Shown: piece by piece, positions 47,952-56,671 of the stretch | Numbering within the stretch: position 1 is the stretch's first letter | Layout of the letters: every line of letters begins with the position of its first letter | Made by a program: the position numbers and the translations under genes | Notes under the pieces: generated by a model | What the model was told of the DNA's origin: nothing | Databases searched by the model: none | Seen by the model: the letters and a program-made list of their open reading frames with translations, nothing else | NCBI RefSeq assembly: GCF_013201035.1 | Contig: NZ_CP053707.1 | Coordinates: 1,488,001 to 1,552,000 of the forward strand | Length of the DNA: 64,000 bases | Direction: 5' to 3' | Source: Arthrobacter sp. NEB 688 | Lineage (GTDB): Bacteria; Actinomycetota; Actinomycetes; Actinomycetales; Dermatophilaceae

Positions 47952-48473
47952 GTGGCGGACGAGGTGCGTGAGGTCGAGCCCGGCGGGTGGCGGTCCGCCG
48001 TCGCCGCGGCCCGGGACGAGGGCCACGCCTTCTTCGACTGGCTGAGCGCCGTCGACCGGCTCCACGACGAGGCGGCGCCGGGGTTCGACGTGCTCTGCCA
48101 CCTCCTCGATGTCTCGACCCCCGGCGCGCTGCGCGGGGTGCTCCTGCGCACCCGCGTCGCGGACGGCGAGGCCGTGCAGTCGCTGACGCCGGTCTTCGCC
48201 GGCGCCGCGTGGCACGAGCGCGAGACGCACGAGATGTTCGGCATCGACGTCGAGGGCTTCGACGACGGCAGCGGCCTCGGCCTGCGCCCCCTCCTGCTGC
48301 CCGACGGCTTCGAGGGCACGCCGCTGCGCAAGTCCTTCCAGCTCGCGGCGCGCGCGAGCCGCCCCTGGCCGGGCGGCAAGGAGCCGGGCGAGGGCCACGA
48401 CAGCGCCCGCTCGCCGAGCCGCCGCCGCGTCCAGGCGCCGGGCGTCCCGCCGCCGGAGTGGGGTCCGCGATGA
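47952..48473 (+). CDS. nuoC2: NADH-quinone oxidoreductase subunit C, second copy
   Basis: 173 residues, shorter than the first copy and without its acidic N-terminal extension. The signature is kept as [17 protein letters not shown], followed by [37 protein letters not shown] is also NuoC-like. A Pro/Arg-rich tail ends the protein. It lies directly before nuoH2 (ATGA overlap) with no nuoD between, whereas subunit D normally follows or is fused to C. Leaderless GTG start after TAGGCT. Confidence 0.88.
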   Translation: MADEVREVEPGGWRSAVAAARDEGHAFFDWLSAVDRLHDEAAPGFDVLCHLLDVSTPGALRGVLLRTRVADGEAVQSLTPVFAGAAWHERETHEMFGIDVEGFDDGSGLGLRPLLLPDGFEGTPLRKSFQLAARASRPWPGGKEPGEGHDSARSPSRRRVQAPGVPPPEWGPR

Positions 48474-49426
48474 CGCTCCTCGAGGCGGCCCTGCGCGCGG
48501 TCGCGGCGCTCGCGGCCTTCCTCGTCCTGCCGCTGCTCGTCGGGCAGGCCGAGCACAAGGTGATGGCGCACATGCAGGGCCGGCTCGGCCCGATGTACGC
48601 CGGTGGCTTCCACGGCTGGGCGCAGCTCGTCGCCGACGGCGTGAAGTTCGTCCAGAAGGAGGACATCACGCCGCGCGCGGCCGACCGCTGGGTCTTCCGG
48701 CTCGCCCCGGCCGTCGCGCTCGTGCCCTACCTCGTCGCGCTCGCGCTCGTGCCGGTGCACCCGGGCGTCGCGGCGGTCGACGTCCCCGGCTCGCTCGTCC
48801 TCCTGCTGGCGGCCACCTCGGTCGGGGCGCTCGGCACGCTGATGGCCGGCTGGTCCAGCGCCAACAAGTACTCGCTCATCGGCGGCCTGCGCGCCGCCGC
48901 GCAGCTCGTGTCGTACGAGCTGCCCATCGTCCTGGCGCTCGCGTCGGTGGCGCTGGCCGGCGGCTCGCTGTCGCTGGCCGTCCTCACCGAGCGCTGGAGC
49001 CCGCTCTGGCTGCTCTGGCAGCTGCCCGGCGCGGTCGTCTTCCTCGTCGCCGCCGTCGCCGAGCTGCAGCGCCCGCCGTTCGACATGCCGGTCGCCGACG
49101 CCGAGCTCGTCATGGGCGCCTGGACCGAGTACACCGGCCTGCGCTTCGCCTTCTTCCTGCTCTCGGAGTACGCGGGCATCGTCGTCATGTCGCTGCTCTT
49201 CGCCACGCTCTGGCTCGGGGGCTGGCACGGGCCGTTCCCCGACGCCCTCGGCTGGCTCTGGACGCTGCTCAAGGGGTTCGTCGTGGCGCTGCTCGTCATC
49301 TGGGTGCGGGTCGCCTGGCCCCGCCTGCGCGAGGACCAGCTGCAGCGGCTGGCCTGGCTCTGGCTCGTCCCGCTGGCCCTCGGCCAGCTCCTGCTCACGG
49401 GTGTGGGGGTGGTGCTCGGATGGTGA
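48470..49426 (+). CDS. nuoH2: NADH-quinone oxidoreductase subunit H, second copy
   Basis: 318 residues and about eight helices. Recognisable are [20 protein letters not shown] and [11 protein letters not shown]. The acidic coupling loop reads [20 protein letters not shown], where the first copy has [17 protein letters not shown]; the block LAEGEGE is replaced but flanking acids remain. [19 protein letters not shown] is also conserved. This type of NuoH is found in second, NADH-module-less complex I sets of actinobacteria. Four-base overlap with nuoC2. Confidence 0.92.
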   Translation: MTLLEAALRAVAALAAFLVLPLLVGQAEHKVMAHMQGRLGPMYAGGFHGWAQLVADGVKFVQKEDITPRAADRWVFRLAPAVALVPYLVALALVPVHPGVAAVDVPGSLVLLLAATSVGALGTLMAGWSSANKYSLIGGLRAAAQLVSYELPIVLALASVALAGGSLSLAVLTERWSPLWLLWQLPGAVVFLVAAVAELQRPPFDMPVADAELVMGAWTEYTGLRFAFFLLSEYAGIVVMSLLFATLWLGGWHGPFPDALGWLWTLLKGFVVALLVIWVRVAWPRLREDQLQRLAWLWLVPLALGQLLLTGVGVVLGW

Positions 49427-50052
49427 CCGCCGACGACCGCGGACGGACCGGCGGGCTGCCGGGCGTCCTCAAGGGGCTCGCGACGACCGCGCGGACCGCC
49501 CTGCGCCCCACCCACACCGCGGAGTACCCCGACGTCGCGCCGAGCCTGCCGCCGCGCAGCCGCGGGGTCATCGCGCTGCTCGAGGAGAACTGCACCTCGT
49601 GCATGCTCTGCGCTCGCGAGTGCCCGGACTGGTGCATCTTCATCGACTCGCACAAGGAGACGATCCCGGCCCCGACGCCGGGCGGGCGCGAGCGCCAGCG
49701 CAACGTCCTCGACCGGTTCGCGATCGACTTCTCCCTGTGCATGTACTGCGGCATCTGCATCGAGGTGTGCCCGTTCGACGCGCTGCACTGGAGCCCGCAG
49801 TTCGAGTACGCCGAGACCGACATCCGCGACCTGCTCCACGAGAAGGAGCGCCTCGGCGAGTGGATGCCCACCGTCCCGCCGCCGCCGGCGCTGGACGAGC
49901 GCGCCGCCGAGCCGGCCGAGGTCGCCGCGGCCAACCGGCCGGCGCGGGGCACCGGGCTCGTCGGCGGGGCCGGCGCAGCGCGCCCGCCGCGCACCGTCCG
50001 GCCCAAGGTCGTCCGCGAGAAGCCGTCCGCCGCACCGCAGGACGACCCGTGA
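49420..50052 (+). CDS. nuoI2: NADH-quinone oxidoreductase subunit I, second copy
   Basis: 210 residues. Both 4Fe-4S motifs are intact: [12 protein letters not shown] and [12 protein letters not shown], separated by about 40 residues with the sequence [15 protein letters not shown] long Pro/Ala-rich tail of about 60 residues follows. It should bring electrons to NuoB2. ATG 49420 is used; GTG 49423 overlaps the nuoH2 stop and is equally likely. In a complex without NuoEFG this subunit is the expected docking site for ferredoxin. Confidence 0.92.
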   Translation: MVTADDRGRTGGLPGVLKGLATTARTALRPTHTAEYPDVAPSLPPRSRGVIALLEENCTSCMLCARECPDWCIFIDSHKETIPAPTPGGRERQRNVLDRFAIDFSLCMYCGICIEVCPFDALHWSPQFEYAETDIRDLLHEKERLGEWMPTVPPPPALDERAAEPAEVAAANRPARGTGLVGGAGAARPPRTVRPKVVREKPSAAPQDDP

Positions 50053-50567
50053 CGGCGCTCGACACCGCCTTCGCCGCGAGCGGGGTGCTCGCCGTCCTCG
50101 GGGGGCTCTTCGCCGTGACGACGCGCCACGTCGTCCACGCCGCGCTCTGGCTCGTCGTCGCGCTCCTCGGCGTGGCCGGCTCGCTGCTCGTCCTCGGCGC
50201 CGAGCTCGTGGCCCTCGTGCTCGTCCTCGTCTACGTCGGCGCGGTCGTCGTGCTCGTCCTCTTCGCGCTGATGCTCACCCGCGCCCCCATCGGACCCGAC
50301 GTCGCCCACGCGGTCGGTCCCTGGCGGGCGGTCGGCGCCGGGCTGCTCGGCCTCGCGACGGCCGGGCTGCTCGCGACGGCGCTCGTGCCGCTCGCCGACG
50401 GCACCGTCGAGCGGGCCGACGTCACGACGACGCAGGTCGCCGGGCAGCTGTTCGGCACGTGGGTGTGGCCCTTCGAGCTGCTCTCGCTCCTGCTCCTCGC
50501 CGCGCTCGTCGGGGCGCTCGCGGTCGCGCGGGGCGAGCGCGCCGTCGACGGGGCGACGGCGCCGTGA
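50049..50567 (+). CDS. nuoJ2: NADH-quinone oxidoreductase subunit J, second copy
   Basis: 172 residues, five helices. [20 protein letters not shown] is the equivalent of the pi-bulge helix in the first copy. It lacks the 85-residue hydrophilic tail of the first NuoJ. GTG start overlaps the nuoI2 stop and the stop overlaps nuoK2. Helix content and order match NuoJ, though sequence identity with the first copy is low. Confidence 0.9.
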   Translation: MTALDTAFAASGVLAVLGGLFAVTTRHVVHAALWLVVALLGVAGSLLVLGAELVALVLVLVYVGAVVVLVLFALMLTRAPIGPDVAHAVGPWRAVGAGLLGLATAGLLATALVPLADGTVERADVTTTQVAGQLFGTWVWPFELLSLLLLAALVGALAVARGERAVDGATAP

Positions 50568-50878
50568 TCCACCTCGTCGGTCCGTACCTCCTGGCCGCCG
50601 CCCTCGTCGGGCTGGGCGTCGCCGGGATCGCGGTGCGCCGCAACGCCGTCCTCCTGCTCGTCGGCGTCGAGCTCGTGCTCTCGGGCGGGCTCGTGCTGCT
50701 CGTCGCGACGCAGGCCACCGGCCTCGACCGCTGGGCGGCCGGCAGCGTCCTGCCGCTGTTCACCATCACGATCGCGGCCGCCGAGGTCGTCGTCGCGCTC
50801 GCCGTCGTCCTCGCCGTCTTCCGGCAGCGCGGCAGCATCGACCTCGACCGGCGCAGCGAGCCGGAGGACGTCCCGTGA
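50564..50878 (+). CDS. nuoK2: NADH-quinone oxidoreductase subunit K, second copy
   Basis: 104 residues and three helices. Both membrane glutamates of NuoK are kept: Glu36 in LVGVELVLSGG and Glu74 in AAAEVVVALAVV. This suggests a working proton half-channel. GTG overlaps the nuoJ2 stop; the end overlaps the nuoL2 GTG. The short acidic tail (DRRSEPEDVP) is extra relative to the first copy. Confidence 0.92.
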   Translation: MIHLVGPYLLAAALVGLGVAGIAVRRNAVLLLVGVELVLSGGLVLLVATQATGLDRWAAGSVLPLFTITIAAAEVVVALAVVLAVFRQRGSIDLDRRSEPEDVP

Positions 50879-52752
50879 CCCCCTGGCTCCTCGTCCTGCC
50901 GACGCTGCTCGCGGCCGGGCTCGGCGTGGCCGTCCGCCGCGACGACCGCTGGGCCGGCGCCCTCGCCGTCGGCGGCACGGGGGTCACCCTGCTGCTCGCC
51001 GTCGTCGCGTGGATCTCGCAGTCCGGCACCGCCGTCGGCCACCTGCCGTCCCTGCCGCTCGGCGACCTCCAGGTCCCGCTCACCCTCGCGACCGACCCGG
51101 TGCGCCTCGCCGTCGCCACCGTCGTCGCGCTCGTCGCCACCGGGGTGCAGGCGTACTCGACGTGGTACCTCGCGGCCGACGACCGCTACGGCCAGTTCGC
51201 CGCCACCGTCAGCCTGTTCACCGCGGCGATGCTGCTCGTCGTCGTCTCGTCCGACCTCGTCCTCACGGTCGTCGGCTGGGAGGTCATGGGCTGGTGCTCC
51301 TACCTCCTCATCGGCCACTGGTCGCGCCGTCCGGCGGCCCGCCGCGCGGCGCTCAAGGCGTTCCTCGTGACCCGCGTGGCCGACATCGGGTTCGTCCTCG
51401 GCCTCGTCGGGCTGGCCGCCGGGGCCCGTTCCACCGACCTCGGTACGGTCGTGCGCGCCTGGGACCGCCCCACCGCGTGCATCGACACCGCGGTCGCCGC
51501 GGGCTCCAGCGTCGGTGACGCCCTCGCCGCCTGCGCCGCACCGGACGCCACGCTGCGGGCCGTCCTCCTCGTCCTCGTCGTCATCGGCGTCCTCGGCAAG
51601 TCGGCGCAGGTCCCGTTCCAGGACTGGCTCGCCGACGCGATGGAGGGCCCGACGCCGGCCAGCGCGCTCATCCACGCCGCGACGATGGTGGCCGCCGGCA
51701 CCGTCGTGCTCGCCGGGCTCTTCCCGCTGCTCGCCGACAGCCCGAGCGCGCGCTGGGTGCTCGGCATCGCCGCGTCCGTGACGATGCTGCTCGCCGCCGT
51801 CCTCGCCTTCGCGCAGAGCGACCTCAAGCGGATGCTCGCGTGGTCGACGGTCAGCCAGGTCGCCATCATGCTCGGGGCCGTCGCCGCCGCGCCCGGTGCG
51901 GCCGGCCCGGACGCCGGTCTGCTGCACCTGTGGTCGCACGCGCTGTTCAAGTCGCTGCTCTTCCTCGCCATCGGCTGGGCCGCGGTCGCCGCCGGGGGCA
52001 CCGCCGCGACCGCCCTGAGGGGCAGCGCCGCCGCGGCGCCCGTCCTGCGGGCCGCGTTCCTCGTCGGCTTCCTGTCGCTCGCCGGCGTGCCGCTCGTCGT
52101 CGGCGGCGTCTCGAAGGAGCACGTCCTCGCGACCGCCTGGGACGGCGCGGTGGCCGGCGACGGCCCGGGCGTCCTCGTCCTCGTCGTGCTCGTCCTCACC
52201 TCGGCCGTCACCGCCGCCTACTCGACGCGCGGCTACCTCGTCCTCACCGCGCACGTGCGCCAGCGCCCGACCGCGGGCGGGGTGACCCCGGCCGCCCCCG
52301 TCGTGCTGTGGGTGCTCACCGTGCTCGTCGTGTTCGGCGGCCTCGTCCTGCTCACCGACACCTTCGCGGTCGGCGAGGTGTCGCTCCTCTGGCTGCTGCT
52401 CACCGTCCTCGTCGTCGGGCTCGGGGTGGCGGTCGCGCTGCGCGGCGGCCTCGACCGCGACCCTGCCGAGGTCCTCGCCCGCCGGCTCACGCCGCACGCC
52501 GACCGCGGGCTCGGCGTCGACGCGGTCTACCGTCGCCTCGTCGCGCGACCCGTCCTGCGGGCGGCCCGCGTCGTCGCCTTCCTCGACACCGAGGTCGTCG
52601 ACGCCTACGTCCGCGGCACCGCCGTCACGACGCGCGCGGCCGGCTGGGCCGGGGTGCGCCTGCACCGCGGCGAGCGGCCGAGCGCCGGCGTCGGGCTCGT
52701 CCTCGGGGCGGTCGTCGTCCTCGGCCTCGTGGGGGTCCTCGCGTGGTCGTGA
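50875..52752 (+). CDS. nuoL2: NADH-quinone oxidoreductase subunit L, second copy
   Basis: 625 residues, an antiporter-like subunit with the long lateral helix region. The channel Glu136 (GWEVMGWCSYLLIGHW) and Lys242 (GKSAQVPFQDWL) are kept, as is [18 protein letters not shown]. The Ser/Thr-rich region after residue 490 is shorter than in the first copy. GTG start overlaps the nuoK2 stop and the stop overlaps nuoM2. Confidence 0.93.
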   Translation: MTPWLLVLPTLLAAGLGVAVRRDDRWAGALAVGGTGVTLLLAVVAWISQSGTAVGHLPSLPLGDLQVPLTLATDPVRLAVATVVALVATGVQAYSTWYLAADDRYGQFAATVSLFTAAMLLVVVSSDLVLTVVGWEVMGWCSYLLIGHWSRRPAARRAALKAFLVTRVADIGFVLGLVGLAAGARSTDLGTVVRAWDRPTACIDTAVAAGSSVGDALAACAAPDATLRAVLLVLVVIGVLGKSAQVPFQDWLADAMEGPTPASALIHAATMVAAGTVVLAGLFPLLADSPSARWVLGIAASVTMLLAAVLAFAQSDLKRMLAWSTVSQVAIMLGAVAAAPGAAGPDAGLLHLWSHALFKSLLFLAIGWAAVAAGGTAATALRGSAAAAPVLRAAFLVGFLSLAGVPLVVGGVSKEHVLATAWDGAVAGDGPGVLVLVVLVLTSAVTAAYSTRGYLVLTAHVRQRPTAGGVTPAAPVVLWVLTVLVVFGGLVLLTDTFAVGEVSLLWLLLTVLVVGLGVAVALRGGLDRDPAEVLARRLTPHADRGLGVDAVYRRLVARPVLRAARVVAFLDTEVVDAYVRGTAVTTRAAGWAGVRLHRGERPSAGVGLVLGAVVVLGLVGVLAWS

Positions 52753-54224
52753 GCCTGCTCCTCGCGCTCCCCGCCGCGGTCGGCCTCTGGCTGGTCAGCG
52801 GCGGGCGCGGCCTCGCACCCGCGCCGGCCCGCCGGCTGGCGGCCTCCACCGCGGGCCTCACGCTCGTGCTCGCCGTGGCCGTGGCGCTGACCCGTCCCGG
52901 CGTCGACCGCTCGTGGCTGCCCGAGCTCGGGGTGCGCTGGTCCTTCGGCGTCGACGGCATCTCGGTGCCGCTCGTCCTGCTCACGGCGCTCATGGGCGTC
53001 GTCGTCACCGCCCACGCGTGGGTCGAGCTGCCCGCGGGCGGCACCCCGGCGACCTTCCTCGGCTGCCTCCTCCTCGTCGAGGCCGGCGCCCTCGCCACCT
53101 TCACCGCCCGTGACGCCGTGCTCTTCCTCGTCGCCTTCGAGGTCGTCCTCGTCCCGATGTGGGTGCTCATCGGCCGCTACGGCGACCCCCGTGACCCGCG
53201 AGCCCGCCGCGAGGCCGCGCAGCGCTTCGTCCTCTACACCGCGGTGGGGTCGACGACGATGCTCGTCGGCATTCTCCTGCTCGTCGCGTCGGCGGGCACG
53301 GCCGACCTGCGCGAGCTCGCGGGCGGGGCGGGCGCCGCGCTGGCCCCCGGCACGCAGCTGGCCGTCGCCGTCCTGCTCGTCGTCGGGCTCGCCGTCAAGG
53401 TCCCGGTCTTCCCGCTGCACACCTGGCTGCCCCCCGCGCACACGACCGCCCCGACCGCCGGGTCGGTGCTGCTCGCCGCGGTCCTGCTCAAGATGGGCAC
53501 CTACGGCCTCGTCCGGCTGCCCGTCGCCACGGTCCCGGACGGGTTCGGGCGGCTGGCGCCGGTGCTCGCCGTGGCCGGTGTGGTCGGCATCGTCTGGGGC
53601 GGTCTCGTCTGCCTCGTCGAGCGCGACCTCAAGCGACTCGTCGCGTACTCGTCCGTGGCGCACATGGGGTTCGTCGTCCTCGCCCTCGCGAGCGGCTCCG
53701 AGACCGGGCTGCAGGCGGCGCTCTACGCCAACATCGCGCACGGCGTCGTCTCGGCGCTGCTCTTCGTCCTCGTCGGCGGCCTCAAGCACCGGTGGGGGAG
53801 CGTCGACCTCGCGGTCCGGCGGCCCGCCCTTCGCGAGACTTCGCCGCGCCTCGGGTTCGTCCTCCTCCTCGGGCTGGCCGCGAGCCTCGGACTCCCGGGC
53901 CTGGCCGGCTTCTGGGGCGAGTTCCTCGCGATCTACTCCGCGTGGCGGCCGGCCGCCGACCGGCCGGGGGCGGTCCTGCTCACGTGCGCGGTCGTCGCCG
54001 CGGTCGGTGCCGCCCTCGCGGCGGCCTACGCGCTGCGCGTCGCGGGCCTCGTGTGGTCCGGCGACCGTCCCGACCCCGAGTCGCCCGTCACCCCCGACAC
54101 CGTCGGCGTCGAGCGGTGGGTGCTCGCCGGGCTGTCGGCCCTCGTCGTCCTCCTCGGGGTCGCGCCGATGCTCCTGCTCTCGGTCACCCACGACGCGGTC
54201 GCGGCGATCGGCGGTGCCCGATGA
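52749..54224 (+). CDS. nuoM2: NADH-quinone oxidoreductase subunit M, second copy
   Basis: 491 residues, about 14 helices. The essential Glu131 (AFEVVLVPMWVLIG) and Lys217 (VKVPVFPLHTWLPPAH) are present, followed by the second conserved Lys in LLKMGTYGLVRL and ERDLKRLVAYSSVAHMG. A proton-pumping role is thus expected. GTG 52749 overlaps the nuoL2 stop; another GTG two codons earlier is possible. A long cytoplasmic tail precedes the last helix. Confidence 0.93.
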   Translation: MSLLLALPAAVGLWLVSGGRGLAPAPARRLAASTAGLTLVLAVAVALTRPGVDRSWLPELGVRWSFGVDGISVPLVLLTALMGVVVTAHAWVELPAGGTPATFLGCLLLVEAGALATFTARDAVLFLVAFEVVLVPMWVLIGRYGDPRDPRARREAAQRFVLYTAVGSTTMLVGILLLVASAGTADLRELAGGAGAALAPGTQLAVAVLLVVGLAVKVPVFPLHTWLPPAHTTAPTAGSVLLAAVLLKMGTYGLVRLPVATVPDGFGRLAPVLAVAGVVGIVWGGLVCLVERDLKRLVAYSSVAHMGFVVLALASGSETGLQAALYANIAHGVVSALLFVLVGGLKHRWGSVDLAVRRPALRETSPRLGFVLLLGLAASLGLPGLAGFWGEFLAIYSAWRPAADRPGAVLLTCAVVAAVGAALAAAYALRVAGLVWSGDRPDPESPVTPDTVGVERWVLAGLSALVVLLGVAPMLLLSVTHDAVAAIGGAR

Positions 54225-55666
54225 CCTCCCTCGTCTCCGTCGACGCCCTCGTCCTGGCCCCCGCGCTGGCGCCCGTGCTCGGGGTCGTGCTCGTCCTCGT
54301 CGGGGACGCCGTGCGCCCCGGCCGCTCGCGGTGGGCGCTGCCCCTGGCGGGCGTCGTCCTCGTGGCGGGCGCCGTGCTCGCCCTGCGCGGCAGCCTCGGC
54401 TCCGAGCTCGAGCCGCTGCGCACCCTCTGCCTCCCCGCGCCCGACGGCGCCTGCCTCTGGACGGCCGGCCCGCGCACCTCGACCCTGCAGGCCGCCGTCC
54501 TGCTCGCCTCCGCGGCCGCGCTCGCGCTGCTGCACGACGGCCGGGCCGGGCGCCGCGACACCACCGTCACCGCCACGCTGCTGCTGGCGTCCGCGACCGG
54601 AGGGGTGGCCGTCGCCGCCGCCCGCGACCTCGGCTCGTGGCTCGTCGCGCTCGAGCTGGCCACCGTGCCGGTCGTCGCACTCGTCGCCCTGCGCGGCACC
54701 CGCTCGGCCGCCCACGGCGCCCTCAGCCTGCTCGTCACCTCGCTCGCGTCCTTCGCGCTGCTCGTCCTCGGGGCGGCCCTCTGGGTCACCGCGACCGCCG
54801 ACGCCACCTTCTCGTCCGAGACGGTGGCCGCGGCCTGGGCCGACCCCGACCGCCGGCGCGTCCTCGTCCTCGCCGTGGTGCTGCTCGTCAGCGGGCTGGG
54901 GTTCAAGCTCTCGCTCGTGCCTTTCCACGCGTGGACGCCGCAGGCCTACGCCGCGGCCGACCTCGGCACGACCCTCTTCCTCGCGGCCGCCTCCAAGGTC
55001 TCGGCCGCGGCGGCGCTGCTCGTCGTCGTCTCCGCGCTCGTGGGCGCCGCGCCCGGGCCGACGGTGGCGCTCGTCCTCGGCCTGCCCGCGGTGGCCTCGC
55101 TCCTGCTCGGCACCGTCGTGGCGCTGCGGCAGGACGACCCGGTGCGCCTGCTCGCGTGGTCGACCATCGCCCAGGCCGGATGGGTCGTCGTGCCGCTGAC
55201 GGCGGTGTCGACCGCCGGGCTGCGCGCCTCGGCCGCCTACGTCGTCACCTACGCCGCCGCCACGACGGTCGCCTTCGCCGTCGTCGCGCGCACCGGGGCC
55301 CGCACGCTCGCCGACACCCGCGGGCTGCTGCGCCGCGACCCGCTCGCCGGCGGCGCCCTCGTCCTCGCGCTCCTCGTCCTCGCCGGGCTGCCGCCGGGCG
55401 TCATCGGCCTCGTCGTCAAGATCGTCGCGCTGTCGGCGCCGGTCGCGTCCGGGGTGTGGCCGGTGGCCGCGGCGGCCGTCGTCGCCGTCGTCCTCGGCCT
55501 CGCGGTGTACCTGCGGTGGGTCGCCGTGCTGCTGTCGCAGCCGGACGGCGACGCGGCGGAGGGCGTCCCGGCGGGCCGCTCGACCGGGGTGGTCGTCCTC
55601 GTCGGGACGGCGGTCCTCGTCGTCGTCAGCGCCCTGCCCCACCTGCTGCTCGGCGGGCTCGGCTGA
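54221..55666 (+). CDS. nuoN2: NADH-quinone oxidoreductase subunit N, second copy
   Basis: 481 residues. The conserved Glu145 (VALELATVPVVAL) and Lys229 (LGFKLSLVPFHAWTPQAY) are kept, with a further Lys in FLAAASKVSAAAA. Divergence from the first copy is the greatest among the second-set subunits. ATG overlaps the nuoM2 stop. After its stop the next gene, htpX, has an ECF-type promoter, so the operon probably ends here. Function as the NuoK-adjacent pump is inferred from the family. Confidence 0.9.
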   Translation: MTSLVSVDALVLAPALAPVLGVVLVLVGDAVRPGRSRWALPLAGVVLVAGAVLALRGSLGSELEPLRTLCLPAPDGACLWTAGPRTSTLQAAVLLASAAALALLHDGRAGRRDTTVTATLLLASATGGVAVAAARDLGSWLVALELATVPVVALVALRGTRSAAHGALSLLVTSLASFALLVLGAALWVTATADATFSSETVAAAWADPDRRRVLVLAVVLLVSGLGFKLSLVPFHAWTPQAYAAADLGTTLFLAAASKVSAAAALLVVVSALVGAAPGPTVALVLGLPAVASLLLGTVVALRQDDPVRLLAWSTIAQAGWVVVPLTAVSTAGLRASAAYVVTYAAATTVAFAVVARTGARTLADTRGLLRRDPLAGGALVLALLVLAGLPPGVIGLVVKIVALSAPVASGVWPVAAAAVVAVVLGLAVYLRWVAVLLSQPDGDAAEGVPAGRSTGVVVLVGTAVLVVVSALPHLLLGGLG

Positions 55667-55677
55667 GCCACGGGGTC

Positions 55678-55704
55678 GGAACTGAAACGCGACCCGCGCG
55701 CGTT
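55678..55704 (+). promoter_or_regulatory. ECF-type promoter of htpX
   Basis: GGAAC (55678-55682) and GTT (55702-55704) are separated by 19 bases, the pattern of SigR/SigH/SigE-type ECF promoters. The htpX ATG is 8 bases after GTT, so the transcript is leaderless or nearly so. Confidence 0.65.
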
Positions 55705-55712
55705 CACCCCAC

Positions 55713-56600
55713 ATGCACAACCACTTCAACGGCCTCAAGACCGCCGGGCTCCTCGGCGGTCTCTGGGCCATCCTGCTCGTCATCGGGTTCGCCGTGGCGC
55801 AGGGCACGGGGAGCAGCGTCTTCATCCTCGTCTTCGCCCTCATTGGCCTGGCGACGACCGCCTACGGCTACTGGAACTCCGACAAGCTGGCCATCAAGGC
55901 GATGCGCGCCTACCCGGTCACCGAGGCGCAGGCCCCGGCGATGTACCGGATCGTCAGCGAGCTGTCGACGCGCGCCGGCAAGCCGATGCCGCGCCTCTAC
56001 ATCTCGCCGACGCAGGCCCCGAACGCCTTCGCGACCGGCCGCAACCCCGAGAACGCCGCCGTCTGCTGCACCGAGGGCATCCTCGGCCTGCTCGACGAGC
56101 GCGAGCTGCGCGGGGTGCTCGGGCACGAGCTGATGCACGTCTACAACCGCGACATCCTCACCGGGTCGGTCGCGGCCGCCATCGCCGGTGTCATCTCCTC
56201 GATCGGCCAGTTCCTCACCTTCAGCGCCCTCTTCGGCGGCAGCAGCGACGAGGACCGCAACCCGATCGCCGGCCTCGCCCTCGCGCTGCTCGCGCCCATC
56301 GCGGCGGTGTTCGTCCAGATGGCGATCTCGCGCACCCGCGAGTACGACGCCGACGAGGACGGCGCCACCCTGACCGGCGACCCGCTGGCCCTCGCGAGCG
56401 CCCTGCGCAAGCTCGAGCTCGGCGTCGCCCGGGCCCCGCTGGCGCCGACGTCGCAGCTGGTCAACGCGAGCCACATGATGATCGCCAACCCCTTCCGGGC
56501 GCAGGACGTCAGCCGGATGATGTCGACCCACCCGCCGATGGCCGAGCGCATCGCCCGCCTCGAGCAGATGGCGTACGGCCACCGCATCACCCCGAGCTGA
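55713..56600 (+). CDS. htpX: membrane zinc metalloprotease HtpX
   Basis: 295 residues. HtpX degrades damaged membrane proteins. Two N-terminal helices (about 10-55) precede the zinc motif HELMH (His138, Glu139, His142); the third ligand is Glu210 in SRTREYDADEDG, with two further helices between them (about 150-200). APNAFATGRNPENAAVCCT is family-typical. It follows nuoN2 but has its own stress-type promoter. From memory, the same nuoN2-htpX order and SigR control occur in Streptomyces; this needs checking. Confidence 0.94.
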   Translation: MHNHFNGLKTAGLLGGLWAILLVIGFAVAQGTGSSVFILVFALIGLATTAYGYWNSDKLAIKAMRAYPVTEAQAPAMYRIVSELSTRAGKPMPRLYISPTQAPNAFATGRNPENAAVCCTEGILGLLDERELRGVLGHELMHVYNRDILTGSVAAAIAGVISSIGQFLTFSALFGGSSDEDRNPIAGLALALLAPIAAVFVQMAISRTREYDADEDGATLTGDPLALASALRKLELGVARAPLAPTSQLVNASHMMIANPFRAQDVSRMMSTHPPMAERIARLEQMAYGHRITPS

Positions 56601-56612
56601 CCCTCACCTCGC

Positions 56613-56664
56613 GCGAACGTGTGTGTACACGCCGGTGGACCCCGGCGTGTTCACACACGTTCGC
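56613..56664. terminator. large hairpin between convergent htpX and nagB
   Basis: Arms 56613-56635 and 56642-56664 pair over 23 positions with a single T-T mismatch around a 6-nt loop. It begins 12 bases after the htpX stop and ends 7 bases before the nagB stop, so it can serve both directions. Confidence 0.8.
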
Positions 56665-56671
56665 GGTGGGG

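Noticed and set aside
48470-48480. A lost nuoD2 between nuoC2 and nuoH2
   Set aside because: The two genes overlap by 4 bases (ATGA), and no GPQHPSTHG-like fragment is present anywhere except the first nuoD, so there is no remnant.
56613-56664. Arms of the htpX/nagB hairpin (CGAACGTGTGTG) as LexA/SOS boxes
   Set aside because: The actinobacterial box needs CGAAC-N4-GTTCG; neither arm has the second half at the right distance, and the site is downstream of both genes.
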